Source: Salinivenus lutea (GTDB lineage: Bacteria; Bacteroidota; Rhodothermia; Rhodothermales; Salinibacteraceae). Taken from it: a stretch of 64,000 nucleotides of DNA. Made by a program: the position numbers and the translations under genes. The stretch spans positions 1 to 64,000 of the forward strand of contig NCRC01000002.1 in assembly GCA_002894685.1 (NCBI GenBank). The letters run 5' to 3'. Numbering within the stretch: position 1 is the stretch's first letter; each line of letters starts with the position of its first letter. Under the pieces are notes generated by a model. It was not told the origin of the DNA, ran no database searches, and saw nothing but the letters and a program-made list of their open reading frames with translations. Shown piece by piece: positions 1 to 9,260 of this stretch.

Positions 1-696
1 CTTCAAGTCGCTGTCGCTCAAGTCAAGCGTGATGTCGTCCTTGACCCGAACGCAACTGCCGCTGCGCACCTTTGCCCCGGACTGTTCGATGGTCACCTCG
101 CTGACCGTCGCGTCGGTGTCGCCTCCCTTGAGAAGAATGCCCTGACTCCCGACGTTCTCGATGCGTCCTCCCGTGACCTCTACCTGTGCGTTGGTCACCG
201 ATAAACCCGCGCTGCCGATCTCTTTAATCTTAACAAGCTGTAACTGCAGTGTCGCGCCACTGCTGACTCCGTTCGCTGAGATGCCGGTGCTTGCGTACTC
301 AATCTCAACGTGTTCGAGCACGGAGCTTTCCGGCACATTCTCAGTGAACGAGAGTCCGTTCCAGTCGCCCGGCGATGGATCCGACTGCCCCGATGTAAAC
401 GTAATGGGTGCGCTGTCTGTCCCATTCGCATCGATGACTCCATTGACTGTGACGGAGTAGTTCCCATTGACCTTGATGGTCGCCCCTTCCTCGATTGTGA
501 GGGTGTCACCCGCCTGGACCGTGAGGTCTCCGACCACCGTCGTGATCTCGCTGGCCGAAAAGGTGGTGTCCTGAGTGATGGTGCCACTCACATCTCCAGC
601 CCACGCTCTCGGCGTCCCAACGATCCCGAGCAAGCATATGCACAACCCAGTTACAATGAATCGGCACGACATAAGTCGAGAAAGATCGACACTCAT
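1..696 (-). CDS. Secreted beta-helix-type repeat protein, C-terminus off the left edge
   Basis: An open frame of 232 codons runs without a stop from an ATG at 696 to the window edge, so only the N-terminal part is visible. A second in-frame ATG at 672 is also possible. Residues about 9-32 form a hydrophobic signal peptide ending near PRAWA. The mature part is rich in short V/I/G/T/N periodic strands (for example TIEEGATIKVNG, VEVTGGRIENVGS), the style of right-handed parallel beta-helix (pectate-lyase-like) surface proteins. It is probably exported, perhaps with a T9SS tail beyond the window. No catalytic residues can be assigned from this fragment. The signal peptide and repeat style are seen; the fold is inferred. 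Confidence 0.75.
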   Translation of the reverse strand, partial: MSVDLSRLMSCRFIVTGLCICLLGIVGTPRAWAGDVSGTITQDTTFSASEITTVVGDLTVQAGDTLTIEEGATIKVNGNYSVTVNGVIDANGTDSAPITFTSGQSDPSPGDWNGLSFTENVPESSVLEHVEIEYASTGISANGVSSGATLQLQLVKIKEIGSAGLSVTNAQVEVTGGRIENVGSQGILLKGGDTDATVSEVTIEQSGAKVRSGSCVRVKDDITLDLSDSDLK

Positions 697-1299
697 GCTG
701 TAGCGTTAGCAATGACCGAGAAATGCACACTGGAATCAGTTCCGCGCCCCCGGTACCCGAGGTTGCTCAACGTTTTAGTCGGATGCTCCGTCTAGCTTTA
801 CAAGAATATTTCCTTCACACGACTCTGCCTTGCTGAATTCTGACCTGTTGCTAAGACGAAGCGAGCTTGAAGAAGAGGGAACTGGATTCCGCTAGCAGCT
901 GCTTCCGGTCTCATACCTCATACTAAATGCCCTCCCCTACACCACTGATGATCTTCTGACCCGGGCGCTGTCTCCGAAACGCCACGATGAGCCAGTGAGT
1001 CGAGCAGTTGATCATGGGTCCAATCCGTCTCATCCAACCGTAACTGCAAATCGTAGCCAAGGGACGAAATGACTCGCCGGCAACCTGAGTCCCATTGATG
1101 CCTGCGCCCATCCCTGGTAACGACTGCCACTGTTTTCGTAATCGGGTCCAGCGGATATACTATCCCATTGGATAGTCAGTTGGCCACTCCCTTTGTAGCG
1201 ACAGGGTCGGAAAGCATAGGGTCCATTCCCTTAGCGGCGTATTCGGGCTCAAAGTCGTGTTTGAAATGTGACGGTAAATTAACGCTGCATAGCCCACCT
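697..1299. other. Intergenic stretch with one gene remnant
   Basis: About 600 bases lie between the beta-helix gene and the next gene. Apart from a decayed minus-strand copy of the neighbouring gene's 3' end (listed separately), I see no convincing ORF. The stretch must hold the promoter of the beta-helix gene, since both neighbours point left, but I could not identify a clear Bacteroidetes-type promoter. Confidence 0.5.
918..1130 (-). pseudogene. Remnant of the C-terminal module of the adjacent FG-GAP membrane protein family
   Basis: The minus-strand translation contains RRVISSLGYDLQLRLDET and LAHRGVSETAPGSE. This aligns with the last 65 or so residues of the protein at 1300-3726 (PRILMHLGPDLRPITV, LVQEGRLDAPPGPEALQ) and with another remnant at 34491-34742. 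The closing KIQ.W motif of the other copies appears here as QKIISGVG in the next reading frame, so a frameshift near its end is likely. No start region or upstream domains remain. It is best read as a decayed 3' end of a second family member lying just downstream of the intact gene. Confidence 0.6.
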
Positions 1300-3726
1300 C
1301 TAGTCTTCAGCGGATCTCCCCTCCGCTATCCATTCCCCCCCAGTCCAGTACTGAATCTTCCCCCCGAGCCGCTGCAGGGCCTCCGGCCCGGGCGGCGCAT
1401 CCAGCCGCCCCTCCTGCACCAGCCGCTCCCCCAGCCGGTCGTATCGGCTGGAGGTCCCCACGGTAATGGGCCGAAGGTCCGGACCCAGGTGCATCAAAAT
1501 ACGGGGCCTGTAAGAAGTATTTTCTAGTCCACGGCCATCTTGGTACTCAATCCTGATCTGCGTCGGGTCGCGCTCGAACCATATATTCCGGACCATCGCA
1601 GTGGCTTTAGGTCGAACCTGTTGCACCCGTGACGCCGGAAATCGCAGATACGCATGATGGGGAGCCAGGCTCATCCCCTCCACCGTGTAGCTGCCGCGGG
1701 TCGGGGCGTGGCCCTGCATGTCGCCCGGATCAAGGACCGTGAGTACCGGGTCGCCGAACGCGTGATTGTGGCCGCCCGCCAGCAGTTCCTCGGTGCCGTC
1801 AGTATCGAGATCGAAGGAGTAAAGGCCAGTGACGAGATATCCGAAGTGCAGGTAGCGCTGTAACTCGGTCCCCGAACGGGGGCCAAGCTGCAGCAGCAGT
1901 TCCGGAAAGTAGGGACTGTGAGCCGTCGAAACGTAGAGTTTCGGGTGCCCGTCGCCCGTCAAATCAGCGGCCAGAAGGTCTTCGGCCAGGAAGGTGGTGC
2001 CTACAACCTCCGGCTTCTGCGGGAACGACAGGTCGAACTGGAGTGCTTTCTCCCATAGGAGGGTGTCGGCCCCGATCGCCTTGGCTCGAAGGACTTGCCG
2101 CTTGTCGTCAGGGTCGACATCCGCCACCCAGAAAACCTCGTTCTTGGAATCCCCGGTGACATCGGCAAACGCGACCGTTTTCTTACTGCGGCCGCCTTGA
2201 AATCGGTTTACGACCTTCTCGCCAACCTCGAATCGTTCAATGTCCTGTCCGGAATCATTTTCAACGATCATCATCTCCCCGGAGTAGCGAGCCCGGACCG
2301 GATTCTGGTCGAGCGGGCCGTAGATCTGCCACGCGAGGGCGACGGATAGAAACAGGACGAGTGCGGCCCCGGCGATGCCCCCTTTTCGCGACCATGCCTG
2401 CTGGACGGCGTACGTCGGCCAGGGCGTCTCCTTCTTTTCTGTCAGTCGCCGGTGGTCGAGCACGTCCCGCAGTCGCTGGGCGCCAACGATGTCGAGTCGG
2501 CCGTGGGGATAGCGTTCCTTGAGGGTCTCAAGGGCCTCCTCCGCCACGTCTTTCTGCTGTTCAGGGACCGCCAGGGTGCGTGTCGGCGAGAAAAATGCCA
2601 CCTGCACTTTCAGCGGAAGAGTTTCCTGTTCTACCGGCCGGATCGCCCCATCCGCCCCCATGCTGCCCGTCAAGCTGGTCTCCGGACGGAGCGCAAAGCG
2701 TCGCCGTTCCCGGGCCTCCTCCAGGGCCACGCAGAAAAAGAGGGAACCGACGGCAAGCCCGGCCGACGCCCCCTCCAGCCAGGCCCCGGCCTCGCCGTCG
2801 CCTCCCCAGGAAAGATGCCCGTGCAACGAGCGGCTGGACAGGTGCGGCCGGCGGCGGGAAAGCAGGCGACGCGCCCCTCGGACCGGCCCATCGAAAGACG
2901 TTTCGACCGCCTGCCTCGCCAATCTCAGCTCGTCTGCTTCCGTCGGAGAGGGCCCGAACACTTCAAGGCGCATACAACGAAGGGCGCCGACCCGTGGAGG
3001 ATCATCCGGGGGGACCGAACGCCCCTCCCGCCGGACCCAGTCCGGAAGGCGTTCGACCACGGGCACGAGCGCCTCCTTTTCGTCGACCTCGCGGGTCCAC
3101 TGAGACTGAACCCATCGGAGCTCTTCCTTTGTGGCGGCAGCCGGCGCCCGCCGAAGAACAACCTCAAGCCGCTCTTGGGGAGAGACGTCCGGAAGGTCCT
3201 CCAGGTAAAACTCCTCCTCCGGCACGACGGCCCGGGCGGCCTCCACAGGCGCGCCCCCGTATGCCAGGAGCAGAGCGGCCCGCCGGCGAAGATCCTGCTC
3301 TACACGGGCAAACGGTTCGTTTTCTTCCCCCTCCAGACGATGCCGCAGCGTGCCGACCAGCCGGGCCGGACGAAGGAGCTGTCCAGGCCGCAGGCCCACC
3401 GGATCGAGCTGACCGGCCAGTTCCACAAGCGGCCCCGAGAGCGGAAGCAGGTAGGCCTCGGCCGTCGGCCCCAGTTCCGCGAGCTCTTCCAAAAACGCGG
3501 TCACCTGCACCAGTGCCCAGCGCCGCGACACGGGCCCTTCCACCACGTCAAAAAGGCGCCGAAACCGCTCCTCCCGGCTCAAAAGTGGGGAGTCTTGCAT
3601 GTCGGTCGCGTTTGGCGATGCCTGGTCATGCAGTCCCGCGCAGGAGATCGCGAAATGGCTGACGTACGCGTCGTACCGGGTCTCTCTCAACAGCCTGCCT
3701 CTCTCCCCTGCAGAGATGTGGATCAC
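1300..3726 (-). CDS. Membrane protein with Lon-like protease fold and extracytoplasmic FG-GAP repeats
   Basis: 808 residues from a GTG at 3726. The ATG at 3600 (protein beginning MQDSPLLSREER) is a plausible true start giving 766 residues. Residues about 310-425 resemble the Lon (S16) proteolytic domain: EGASAGLAVGS places a serine at 321 where Lon has its nucleophile, and GADGAIRPV followed by PLK puts a lysine at 373 near the catalytic lysine position. One transmembrane helix spans about 450-467. The C-terminal half carries FG-GAP/VCBS-like repeats (FADVTGDSKNEV, AADLTGDGHPKL, FDLDTDGTEEL). It follows the anti-sigma-like gene by 28 bases and is probably co-transcribed with it. An inside protease and outside propeller would suit envelope sensing. 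Protease activity is not established. Confidence 0.75.
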   Translation of the reverse strand: MIHISAGERGRLLRETRYDAYVSHFAISCAGLHDQASPNATDMQDSPLLSREERFRRLFDVVEGPVSRRWALVQVTAFLEELAELGPTAEAYLLPLSGPLVELAGQLDPVGLRPGQLLRPARLVGTLRHRLEGEENEPFARVEQDLRRRAALLLAYGGAPVEAARAVVPEEEFYLEDLPDVSPQERLEVVLRRAPAAATKEELRWVQSQWTREVDEKEALVPVVERLPDWVRREGRSVPPDDPPRVGALRCMRLEVFGPSPTEADELRLARQAVETSFDGPVRGARRLLSRRRPHLSSRSLHGHLSWGGDGEAGAWLEGASAGLAVGSLFFCVALEEARERRRFALRPETSLTGSMGADGAIRPVEQETLPLKVQVAFFSPTRTLAVPEQQKDVAEEALETLKERYPHGRLDIVGAQRLRDVLDHRRLTEKKETPWPTYAVQQAWSRKGGIAGAALVLFLSVALAWQIYGPLDQNPVRARYSGEMMIVENDSGQDIERFEVGEKVVNRFQGGRSKKTVAFADVTGDSKNEVFWVADVDPDDKRQVLRAKAIGADTLLWEKALQFDLSFPQKPEVVGTTFLAEDLLAADLTGDGHPKLYVSTAHSPYFPELLLQLGPRSGTELQRYLHFGYLVTGLYSFDLDTDGTEELLAGGHNHAFGDPVLTVLDPGDMQGHAPTRGSYTVEGMSLAPHHAYLRFPASRVQQVRPKATAMVRNIWFERDPTQIRIEYQDGRGLENTSYRPRILMHLGPDLRPITVGTSSRYDRLGERLVQEGRLDAPPGPEALQRLGGKIQYWTGGEWIAEGRSAED

Positions 3727-3754
3727 AGGGGCGAAAGGGGGTGCACCTCAACTT

Positions 3755-4783
3755 CTACTCGTACGCCCGAAGGAGAACGGCCTCGCCTTGAGGCACCTTG
3801 GTAGCGACGTCCCCGTGCCTCAGGTGTAGGAGCGTCGGCGCAACGTCCCCCTCCGGCCAAGCAACGACCAGTGCCGGGCCGGCCCCTTGCGTTTTGGCCT
3901 CAAGCCGGTCCTCATTCAGACGACAGCGCACGGTTGGCGCGGAATCGGATGTGCCCTCCGGGCCGCCCGTGCTGGGCGTCCGGTCCCCGCTGCTGGTGCT
4001 CTGGCCCTCCCGGGGAGCTGTAGAATCGGATCGGAGTTGCGTTTCTTCGCCGGGGTGGAGTCGAGCCTCCACGATCGGGCGCCGCAGCAGAGCCGTCACG
4101 TCGGCCCACTCGCCCGGGGCCGTGTGTTCCGGAAGGTCAAACGTCGCGATCCCATGTTCGTCCGTCACGAGGTCCAGTCCGAGTTCCGGAAATGAGACGA
4201 CTGCCCAGGCCGTCCGCTCTGGATCGTCGGAGAGAATATACACACGGCCCCGGCCCGTCTCTCGGTTTCCGATCACGCGGATGAGGACGTTCCCTCCCTC
4301 CGTCGCCAGGGTCGAAAACGTCTGGAACGAGCCCGACGCCTCTTCTGCTGGACCGGTTTCCGAACGGGCCGCCTCGGGACGCTCGTCTTTCGTTGCCGCG
4401 GCCAGGACCGTTGGGCCCGCCTCCCGCCGGGGCCTGAACGGGCGTGCTTCGATGGTGGCTGGCGGGCGGTCGTCAGCGGGCTCTTGTCCGGAGGATCCTT
4501 CGTCTGGTCCCCACTCGTCAGGTTCGGAGGTGCCTGCCTCCGGCGCCTCCTCGTGCCCATACAGTTCGTTGACGAAGCGCTCCACCCGCGGAGAAATCTC
4601 TTGCGCAGATGGTTTTTGCGTGGACTCCTCCAGAAGCGCGTAGAACTCCCGCAGGTGCCCCACGTACCGGGCCGCCCCCGCATCGGTCTCGACCATACGC
4701 TCGGCCTCTCGTCGCTCTTCAACCGAAAGCGCTTCGGGCTGACGGGCGAACCGGTCCGAAAGAAACTCTTCGTCAGGGTCCAT
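3755..4783 (-). CDS. Acidic anti-sigma-like protein of unknown function
   Basis: 342 residues from an ATG at 4783. The N-terminal 70 residues (LSVEERREAERMVETDAG, then ARYVGHLREFYALLEES) resemble the helical start of anti-sigma/regulator proteins that count residues in LTPEE..A.. style, but the zinc-binding Hx3CxxC motif is absent. The middle (80-160) is a low-complexity acidic linker. Residues about 165-255 look like a small beta domain (VLIRVIGNRETGRGRVYILS). There is no membrane helix. It lies between a sigma-like gene and the membrane FG-GAP protein in one direction, which is the only hint to its role. I cannot assign a function from the sequence. Confidence 0.65.
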   Translation of the reverse strand: MDPDEEFLSDRFARQPEALSVEERREAERMVETDAGAARYVGHLREFYALLEESTQKPSAQEISPRVERFVNELYGHEEAPEAGTSEPDEWGPDEGSSGQEPADDRPPATIEARPFRPRREAGPTVLAAATKDERPEAARSETGPAEEASGSFQTFSTLATEGGNVLIRVIGNRETGRGRVYILSDDPERTAWAVVSFPELGLDLVTDEHGIATFDLPEHTAPGEWADVTALLRRPIVEARLHPGEETQLRSDSTAPREGQSTSSGDRTPSTGGPEGTSDSAPTVRCRLNEDRLEAKTQGAGPALVVAWPEGDVAPTLLHLRHGDVATKVPQGEAVLLRAYE

Positions 4784-4960
4784 CGGGCTGGGAGCAGCTT
4801 GCGTGCCCCTCGTCGGGTGAGTAGTCTTGTGGGAGTGCGGTAGACGCGCTAGCGGCGTAGTTTCCTGCAGATTCGTTTGCGTATGTGTTCCTTTCGATGG
4901 GGGATGGCTACTGAACGGCGAGAGGCGCTCAGGTAAAACAGGAGCAAAGAAAGCTCCCCC

Positions 4961-6307
4961 CTACTCCTCTTTCTGCTCTGCCCCCGGCACCACTTCGCGG
5001 AGGTGTTTCTTGAGCTCCCTCTCCGCCTCCTGATACAGGTACTCAAACCGGGCCCGGTGCTTCTCCCGATAGGTTGCCTTCGAAAGGTCGGTCAGGTAGT
5101 GAGCAAGGGCTTCGTAGTGGGTAAGGTCGTGGGGGGGCACGTCCCATTGGCGGGCCCCCTCGCGCGGGGGGTGGGTCTCTTTAGGACCGTGCCCCTCTTT
5201 CCCTTGCTCAACGCTTCCGTTTTCGGCAATGTCGTTTCCAGATACGGGAGCCGCCCTCCCCTCCCAGGCTCTTTCATTTTCCCGGCCCTCGTCCCCTGAG
5301 CGACCCGTATCGGGGGAGCGGCCCTCCTCGTCGTCTCGGCCGTCGGTCCTGGAGACATACTCCGCCCGGAGGCGGTCCCCGAGAGCCCGGAAGTAGGCGC
5401 GGTACATCTCCTCGCTCACCTTTCCGGCCTCCACGTAACTGGCGCGCTTTTGCTCTTGGAGCGCCTCCAGCGCCCTCTCAATCATGGCCTCGACTTCCCG
5501 GCATCGCATCGGGGGCGCTCCCGGGGTGGTGGTAGAACTGGCATGCTCTGTGGCAAACCCAGCAGCGGACTGCACCTGGGCACGGGCGCCCCGCATCGCC
5601 TGCGCAAGCCTCGTCACGGGGTAGGCGGTTTCATAAGCCCGGTAGGCCCGGAGCGCCCGAAGGGCTCGCTGGAGGAGATCCGCCGTCGAGCGCGCCTCCG
5701 CCACCGCCCCGGCCAGACAGGCCTCCATCGTCTCGATCGGCATTTGCCGCCCGCCGTCTCCCGCGTCCTCTGTCTCCCCAACGACCCACGGGGCCCCGTC
5801 TCGCTCCCCCAGGGTGGCCTCCGGACATTCTTTCACTGCTCGCTTCAGCGACCGGATCTGGTTGGAAAGGGAGCGGTCGGCCACCCGATAGGCCTCAAAC
5901 AGCCAATCCCCCGCCGCGCTCCAAACCAGACGGCGCAGCGCACTTTCGAGGCTGGCCTCCTCGGCCGCACAAATCATGTCGTGGAGCTTCTCCTCACGAA
6001 TGGGACCCTCTCCGTGAAAGTGGCTCCAGAAGTATTGCCGAAGTTCGGGAAACCGCCCCTCCTCATCCCGCTCGAAAAGATTAGCAATCGCGTCGAGGGC
6101 GAGATCTCCCACATCCTCGCCCAGGACCTCCCGCCGGACCGTTCCCGAACGGGTACGTTTCCGAAGATAGGCCTGGGCGCCCTGGTGACAGCGCTGCGCA
6201 AGTGCCTTGACTGCACGGCGGCGCGGGCACTCACTAAGCACGTCTCGCAGAAGGGCCGCCAGCGGAGGTCCGCTCCCCGAATCGTCACCGAAACGAACGT
6301 TATGCAT
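4961..6307 (-). CDS. Possible sigma-70-like regulator, first gene of the cluster
   Basis: 448 residues from an ATG at 6307 (MHNVRFGDDSGS). An upstream GTG at 6358 would add 17 residues. Residues about 30-100 (KALAQRCHQGAQAYLRKR, EDVGDLALDAIANLFERD, RFPELRQYFWSHF) resemble region 2 of ECF sigma factors, with the usual helix pattern. No clear region 4 helix-turn-helix is visible. The second half is charged and low in complexity, ending in a helical segment (HYEALAHYLTDLSKATYREK). It is unusually long for an ECF factor. Genes for an anti-sigma-like protein and an FG-GAP membrane protein follow in the same direction, so a sensor-regulator set is a reasonable guess. The sigma assignment is weak. 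Confidence 0.55.
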   Translation of the reverse strand: MHNVRFGDDSGSGPPLAALLRDVLSECPRRRAVKALAQRCHQGAQAYLRKRTRSGTVRREVLGEDVGDLALDAIANLFERDEEGRFPELRQYFWSHFHGEGPIREEKLHDMICAAEEASLESALRRLVWSAAGDWLFEAYRVADRSLSNQIRSLKRAVKECPEATLGERDGAPWVVGETEDAGDGGRQMPIETMEACLAGAVAEARSTADLLQRALRALRAYRAYETAYPVTRLAQAMRGARAQVQSAAGFATEHASSTTTPGAPPMRCREVEAMIERALEALQEQKRASYVEAGKVSEEMYRAYFRALGDRLRAEYVSRTDGRDDEEGRSPDTGRSGDEGRENERAWEGRAAPVSGNDIAENGSVEQGKEGHGPKETHPPREGARQWDVPPHDLTHYEALAHYLTDLSKATYREKHRARFEYLYQEAERELKKHLREVVPGAEQKEE

Positions 6308-6610
6308 CCGTACACCCTGACCTTGACGTTGACCTACCCTGTTGGACTGGTTCTGCACGACGGGCCGTGCAAAAACCTTCTAGGGCAGATGGAGGCATCT
6401 GTCTTTTCCTTTGGTCTTTGGGAAGTTAACGACTCGTCACAGTTTATATCAACCTTCAGTGAACGCCTTCCGTTGTCAAAAAGCGTAATATCCTGAATCC
6501 GCGAATGCAGTTGTCCCCCCGAGAAGACGATCATCTCTTTCCTCTGCTGCATCTCGTCGATGGAGAACGGACACGTCGGATCAACCGGTCGTGCAACGGG
6601 ACCCGGCCCC

Positions 6611-6652
6611 ACAAAAAGAAAACGCCCGGACCCCCACCAGGAATCCGGACGC
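6611..6652 (-). terminator. Rho-independent terminator (minus strand)
   Basis: Read on the minus strand, a 9-bp stem (GCGTCCGGA with TCCGGGCGT, two G-U pairs) closes a loop of about 12-14 bases. It is followed by a T-rich run (TTTCTTTTTGT, 6621 down to 6611). This is a good intrinsic terminator. The nearest upstream minus-strand gene is the helicase pseudogene, which stops 430 bases away, so its original client gene is unclear. Confidence 0.6.
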
Positions 6653-6849
6653 CGGCAGAAATGAAACGCCGAATTGATGTGAAAGGCGCCGGGCTGACTG
6701 CCGCAGCGCATTTGTAACTCATTCCAAACGGCGGCCGGTGCTGACCAGCAAGTATGAAGACTTCTTCCACAAATGCGGTGGTCAGCGAACGAGCCTCCCA
6801 GACGGGAGCGTCGTGTTGAGTCTGCCCCCTTGTTAGGGAATCGCGTTTC

Positions 6850-6990
6850 ATGAGCACACGTCGTAGCTTCCCCCGGATGCTCCCCGCGTTCGTTTCTCTT
6901 CTCGCCAATACCGGATGCATCGACGAGGAAATCCTCTACGAAGTGGCCTCCCGCTCAGACGTGAAGCCCTTGATACGGCGTCTCCACTGA
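6850..6990 (+). CDS. Possible 46-residue protein or gene fragment
   Basis: An ATG at 6850 opens 46 codons ending in TGA at 6990 (begins MSTRRSFPRMLPAFVSLLA, contains EEILYEVASRSDVKPL). The composition looks protein-like, but no family is recognised and no neighbour supports it. It could be a fragment of a larger lost gene such as a transposase. Confidence 0.2.
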   Translation: MSTRRSFPRMLPAFVSLLANTGCIDEEILYEVASRSDVKPLIRRLH

Positions 6991-7081
6991 ACCTTTGATC
7001 GCCGCCGCGTCTTCGCCCCCCAGGGCCACTGCCCCACTCACTGGGCCCCCGTCGCCGCGCATCAAGGCGCTGAGCCAACTG

Positions 7082-9209
7082 CTAATCTTGAGAGCCTAGC
7101 TCCAGAAACGGACTGGGGGCGTCGTGGCAGGTCACGATCACGTCTCGCCTCGCACGGGTGACGGACACGTACAGCAGAGACCGTTCACGCTTCCGGACCT
7201 CCGTGCGGGTCGCCTCATCCTCCGCCTTCGAGAGGGCGGGGTCGAGGGGCACGATTCCTTCACTCGCGCTCGAACTCCAGGCCCTTCGCCCGGTGCATCG
7301 TCGCCAGGCGAACGCCCGATGCCGAGCGGTCCTCGGCCTGATCATTCCGGATGGGGTACGTATCGAGATCGGCCGCCCGGAGGGCCCCGCTGTAGCTGTC
7401 GAGAAGCGATTTCGTGCGAGCAATGATGCAGGTGTCGCGCAGCGCCTCGCCCGCCGCCTTCTTCTGCCGGAGATAGTCCGTGATCGCCTCGGTCTCGGCC
7501 TGAAACGTCTCGAAGGCCTCCACCCGCGGCTCGTCCCCTCGCATCAGCGACTTGTACACCGCCTGGTCATCGGCCCCGCCGTCCAGATCGTCGTAGTCGA
7601 CGCCCTCCAGGAGCCCGACCGCCCACCGGCGGTTCTCTTCGGTCGTGCGGTAGTTGACGCGCAGCTTGTTGCCGCGCCCGACAATGTTGATGCCGCAGTG
7701 CCCGAGCACCACCTGACGGTCGTAGATGCGCTGATGGGCATCCCCGACGATGAAAAGGTCATTTTCCTGGTCGCCCCCCGGAATCATCTGCCGGACAAGC
7801 TTGAAGGCCTGCTTTCCCATGTCCTGCGCCTCGTCGACGAGAATGGACTGGTAGGGCAGGATGTCGCCCTGCTCTTCCAGCATGTGGCGGGCATCGCGCA
7901 GGGCGCCGGGCCGCTCCCGAAGCCTGTGCTCGTCGAGCAGCGACTGGTACTCGTCGAAGACGGGCCAGATCTTCGCTCGCTCCGAGCGCTTCAGCGGCGT
8001 GCCCCGTCCAATCCGGCGCACGCGCATGTAGTCCGCTTCGGACCGGATCCCGTTCGGCTGAATGACCTGTTCCCATTCGTTTCGGAGGAACGTTCGGTCG
8101 CGCCCCTCCGGCCCAACCATCAGGGCCTTGTCCCACAGGTCCTCGGCGCGGCCCCGGTAGTCAATCGTGTACTCATACTCCTGCCGCCGGAGAAACCGCG
8201 AGAGCCACGCGTCGAGGTTTGTCACTTCGATTCGCTCCAGGACCTCCGGGGAGCCGATCAGGCGGAGGTTCTCTTCGATGTCGGCCGCGAGGTTGCGGGT
8301 GAACGTCGTAAAGAGGAGCTGGTCCGCGGGGTCGGTGAAGACGTTCCCCGCGAGCCAGACCGCCCGGTGCATCGCCACGACGGTCTTTCCCGTTCCGGCG
8401 CCGCCGAGCACGCGGACCGGGCCGTTGGCGTGCATCGTGACGAGGCGTCGCTGCGTCGGATGCAGGAACACCCGCCATTTTTCCAGCGGCGCCTCCAGCA
8501 TCCGCTCCAGCTCCGCATCGTCCTCAAGGACCGCAAACCGGCGCTGCGAGTTTGGGCGCTGCAACGCCGTCGCGTAGTCGTCCGTGTCGACCTCGTCGTT
8601 CTGGCGGGAATAGGAAAGTTCGTTGTCTACCTCCCGCCGGGAATACCCGGCTGCAAGGAGAAAAAGCGCCTCGTACGCTTCCTGCGGAAGATACCGCTGA
8701 AGGTCGTCGAGCTGCTCCTCGGTCCGAATGCTGCGGACGAGCGGCATCAGCTCCTCCGGCACGCCGAGGCGGACCAGCTCCCGGTCGCGGTGCTCGGCAA
8801 AGAGATCGGAGGCGTCGTCCGCATCGTCCTCGGCCGCCGTGTCCCCATTCGACACCGGCACCGCCCCCTCCTCCATCGGAATGACCTGGAGGCTCCCCGT
8901 ATCCGGATGAATCTGGACGATCCGGTTCCGCGCCCACTGGTAGGCATCGTCGTGGTGGTCCACCCAGAGGAGCATGTACACATTGCCTGCGTCGGGCGTC
9001 ATCACGATGCCCCGGTACGCCTGGTCGATGCGGACCGACCGCAGCTTCGGGTCTTTGGCCCCCTCGATTTTCTCGTAGTTGATGCCCGGCAATTTGGGGT
9101 TCTGCCGGAACTTGGTCATGAACCGACGGACCTTCTTCTGTTTGGTTTTCGGGACCTCGGAGAACGCCTCCAGAAACTGATCGGAGATGGCGACTTTGAC
9201 GTCAGGCAT
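7082..9209 (-). pseudogene. UvrD/Rep-type helicase with N-terminal RelE-like domain, frameshifted near motif V
   Basis: From the ATG at 9209, residues 1-100 form a RelE/ParE-like domain (VAISDQFLEAFSEVPKTKQK, RSVRIDQAYRGIVM). A superfamily 1 helicase follows: Walker A GGAGTGKT at 269-276, Walker B ILVDEAQDMG, and motif V start MHRAKGLEFE. At 7260 the frame hits TGA. The missing end resumes in another frame as ASEGIVPLDPALSKAE and motif VI LLYVSVTRARRDVIVTCH, ending at 7082. UvrD-type proteins normally have a short hydrophobic strand between LEFER and the SEGIVP segment, so a small out-of-frame deletion there explains the break. Only 51 bases separate it from the DUF1998 helicase upstream, so the two were an operon. 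As written it would make a 649-residue protein lacking motif VI and is probably inactive. Confidence 0.85.
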
Positions 9210-9260
9210 GAGGGAGGAGACACCGATTCAGCAAAACAGAAAAGGGGAACGCAGAAGTGA

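Larger units (their letters stand above)
6308..7081. other. Gene-poor stretch between the sigma-like gene and the helicase pseudogene
   Basis: About 770 bases without a supported gene on the minus strand. It contains a strong minus-strand terminator-like hairpin near 6611-6652 and one short plus-strand ORF (6850-6990), both listed separately. The other open frames are low-quality and uncorroborated. The terminator has no intact gene in front of it, so a gene may have been lost here. Confidence 0.4.

Noticed and set aside
6653-6760. A tRNA-like string (GCGCATTTGTAACTC) resembling a tRNA-Thr anticodon arm
   Set aside because: The stem does not close after the loop and there is no T arm or acceptor pairing nearby.
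7158-9260. A plus-strand open frame of 700 codons opposite the UvrD-type helicase
   Set aside because: Shadow frame; the minus strand carries Walker A, Walker B and motif VI.
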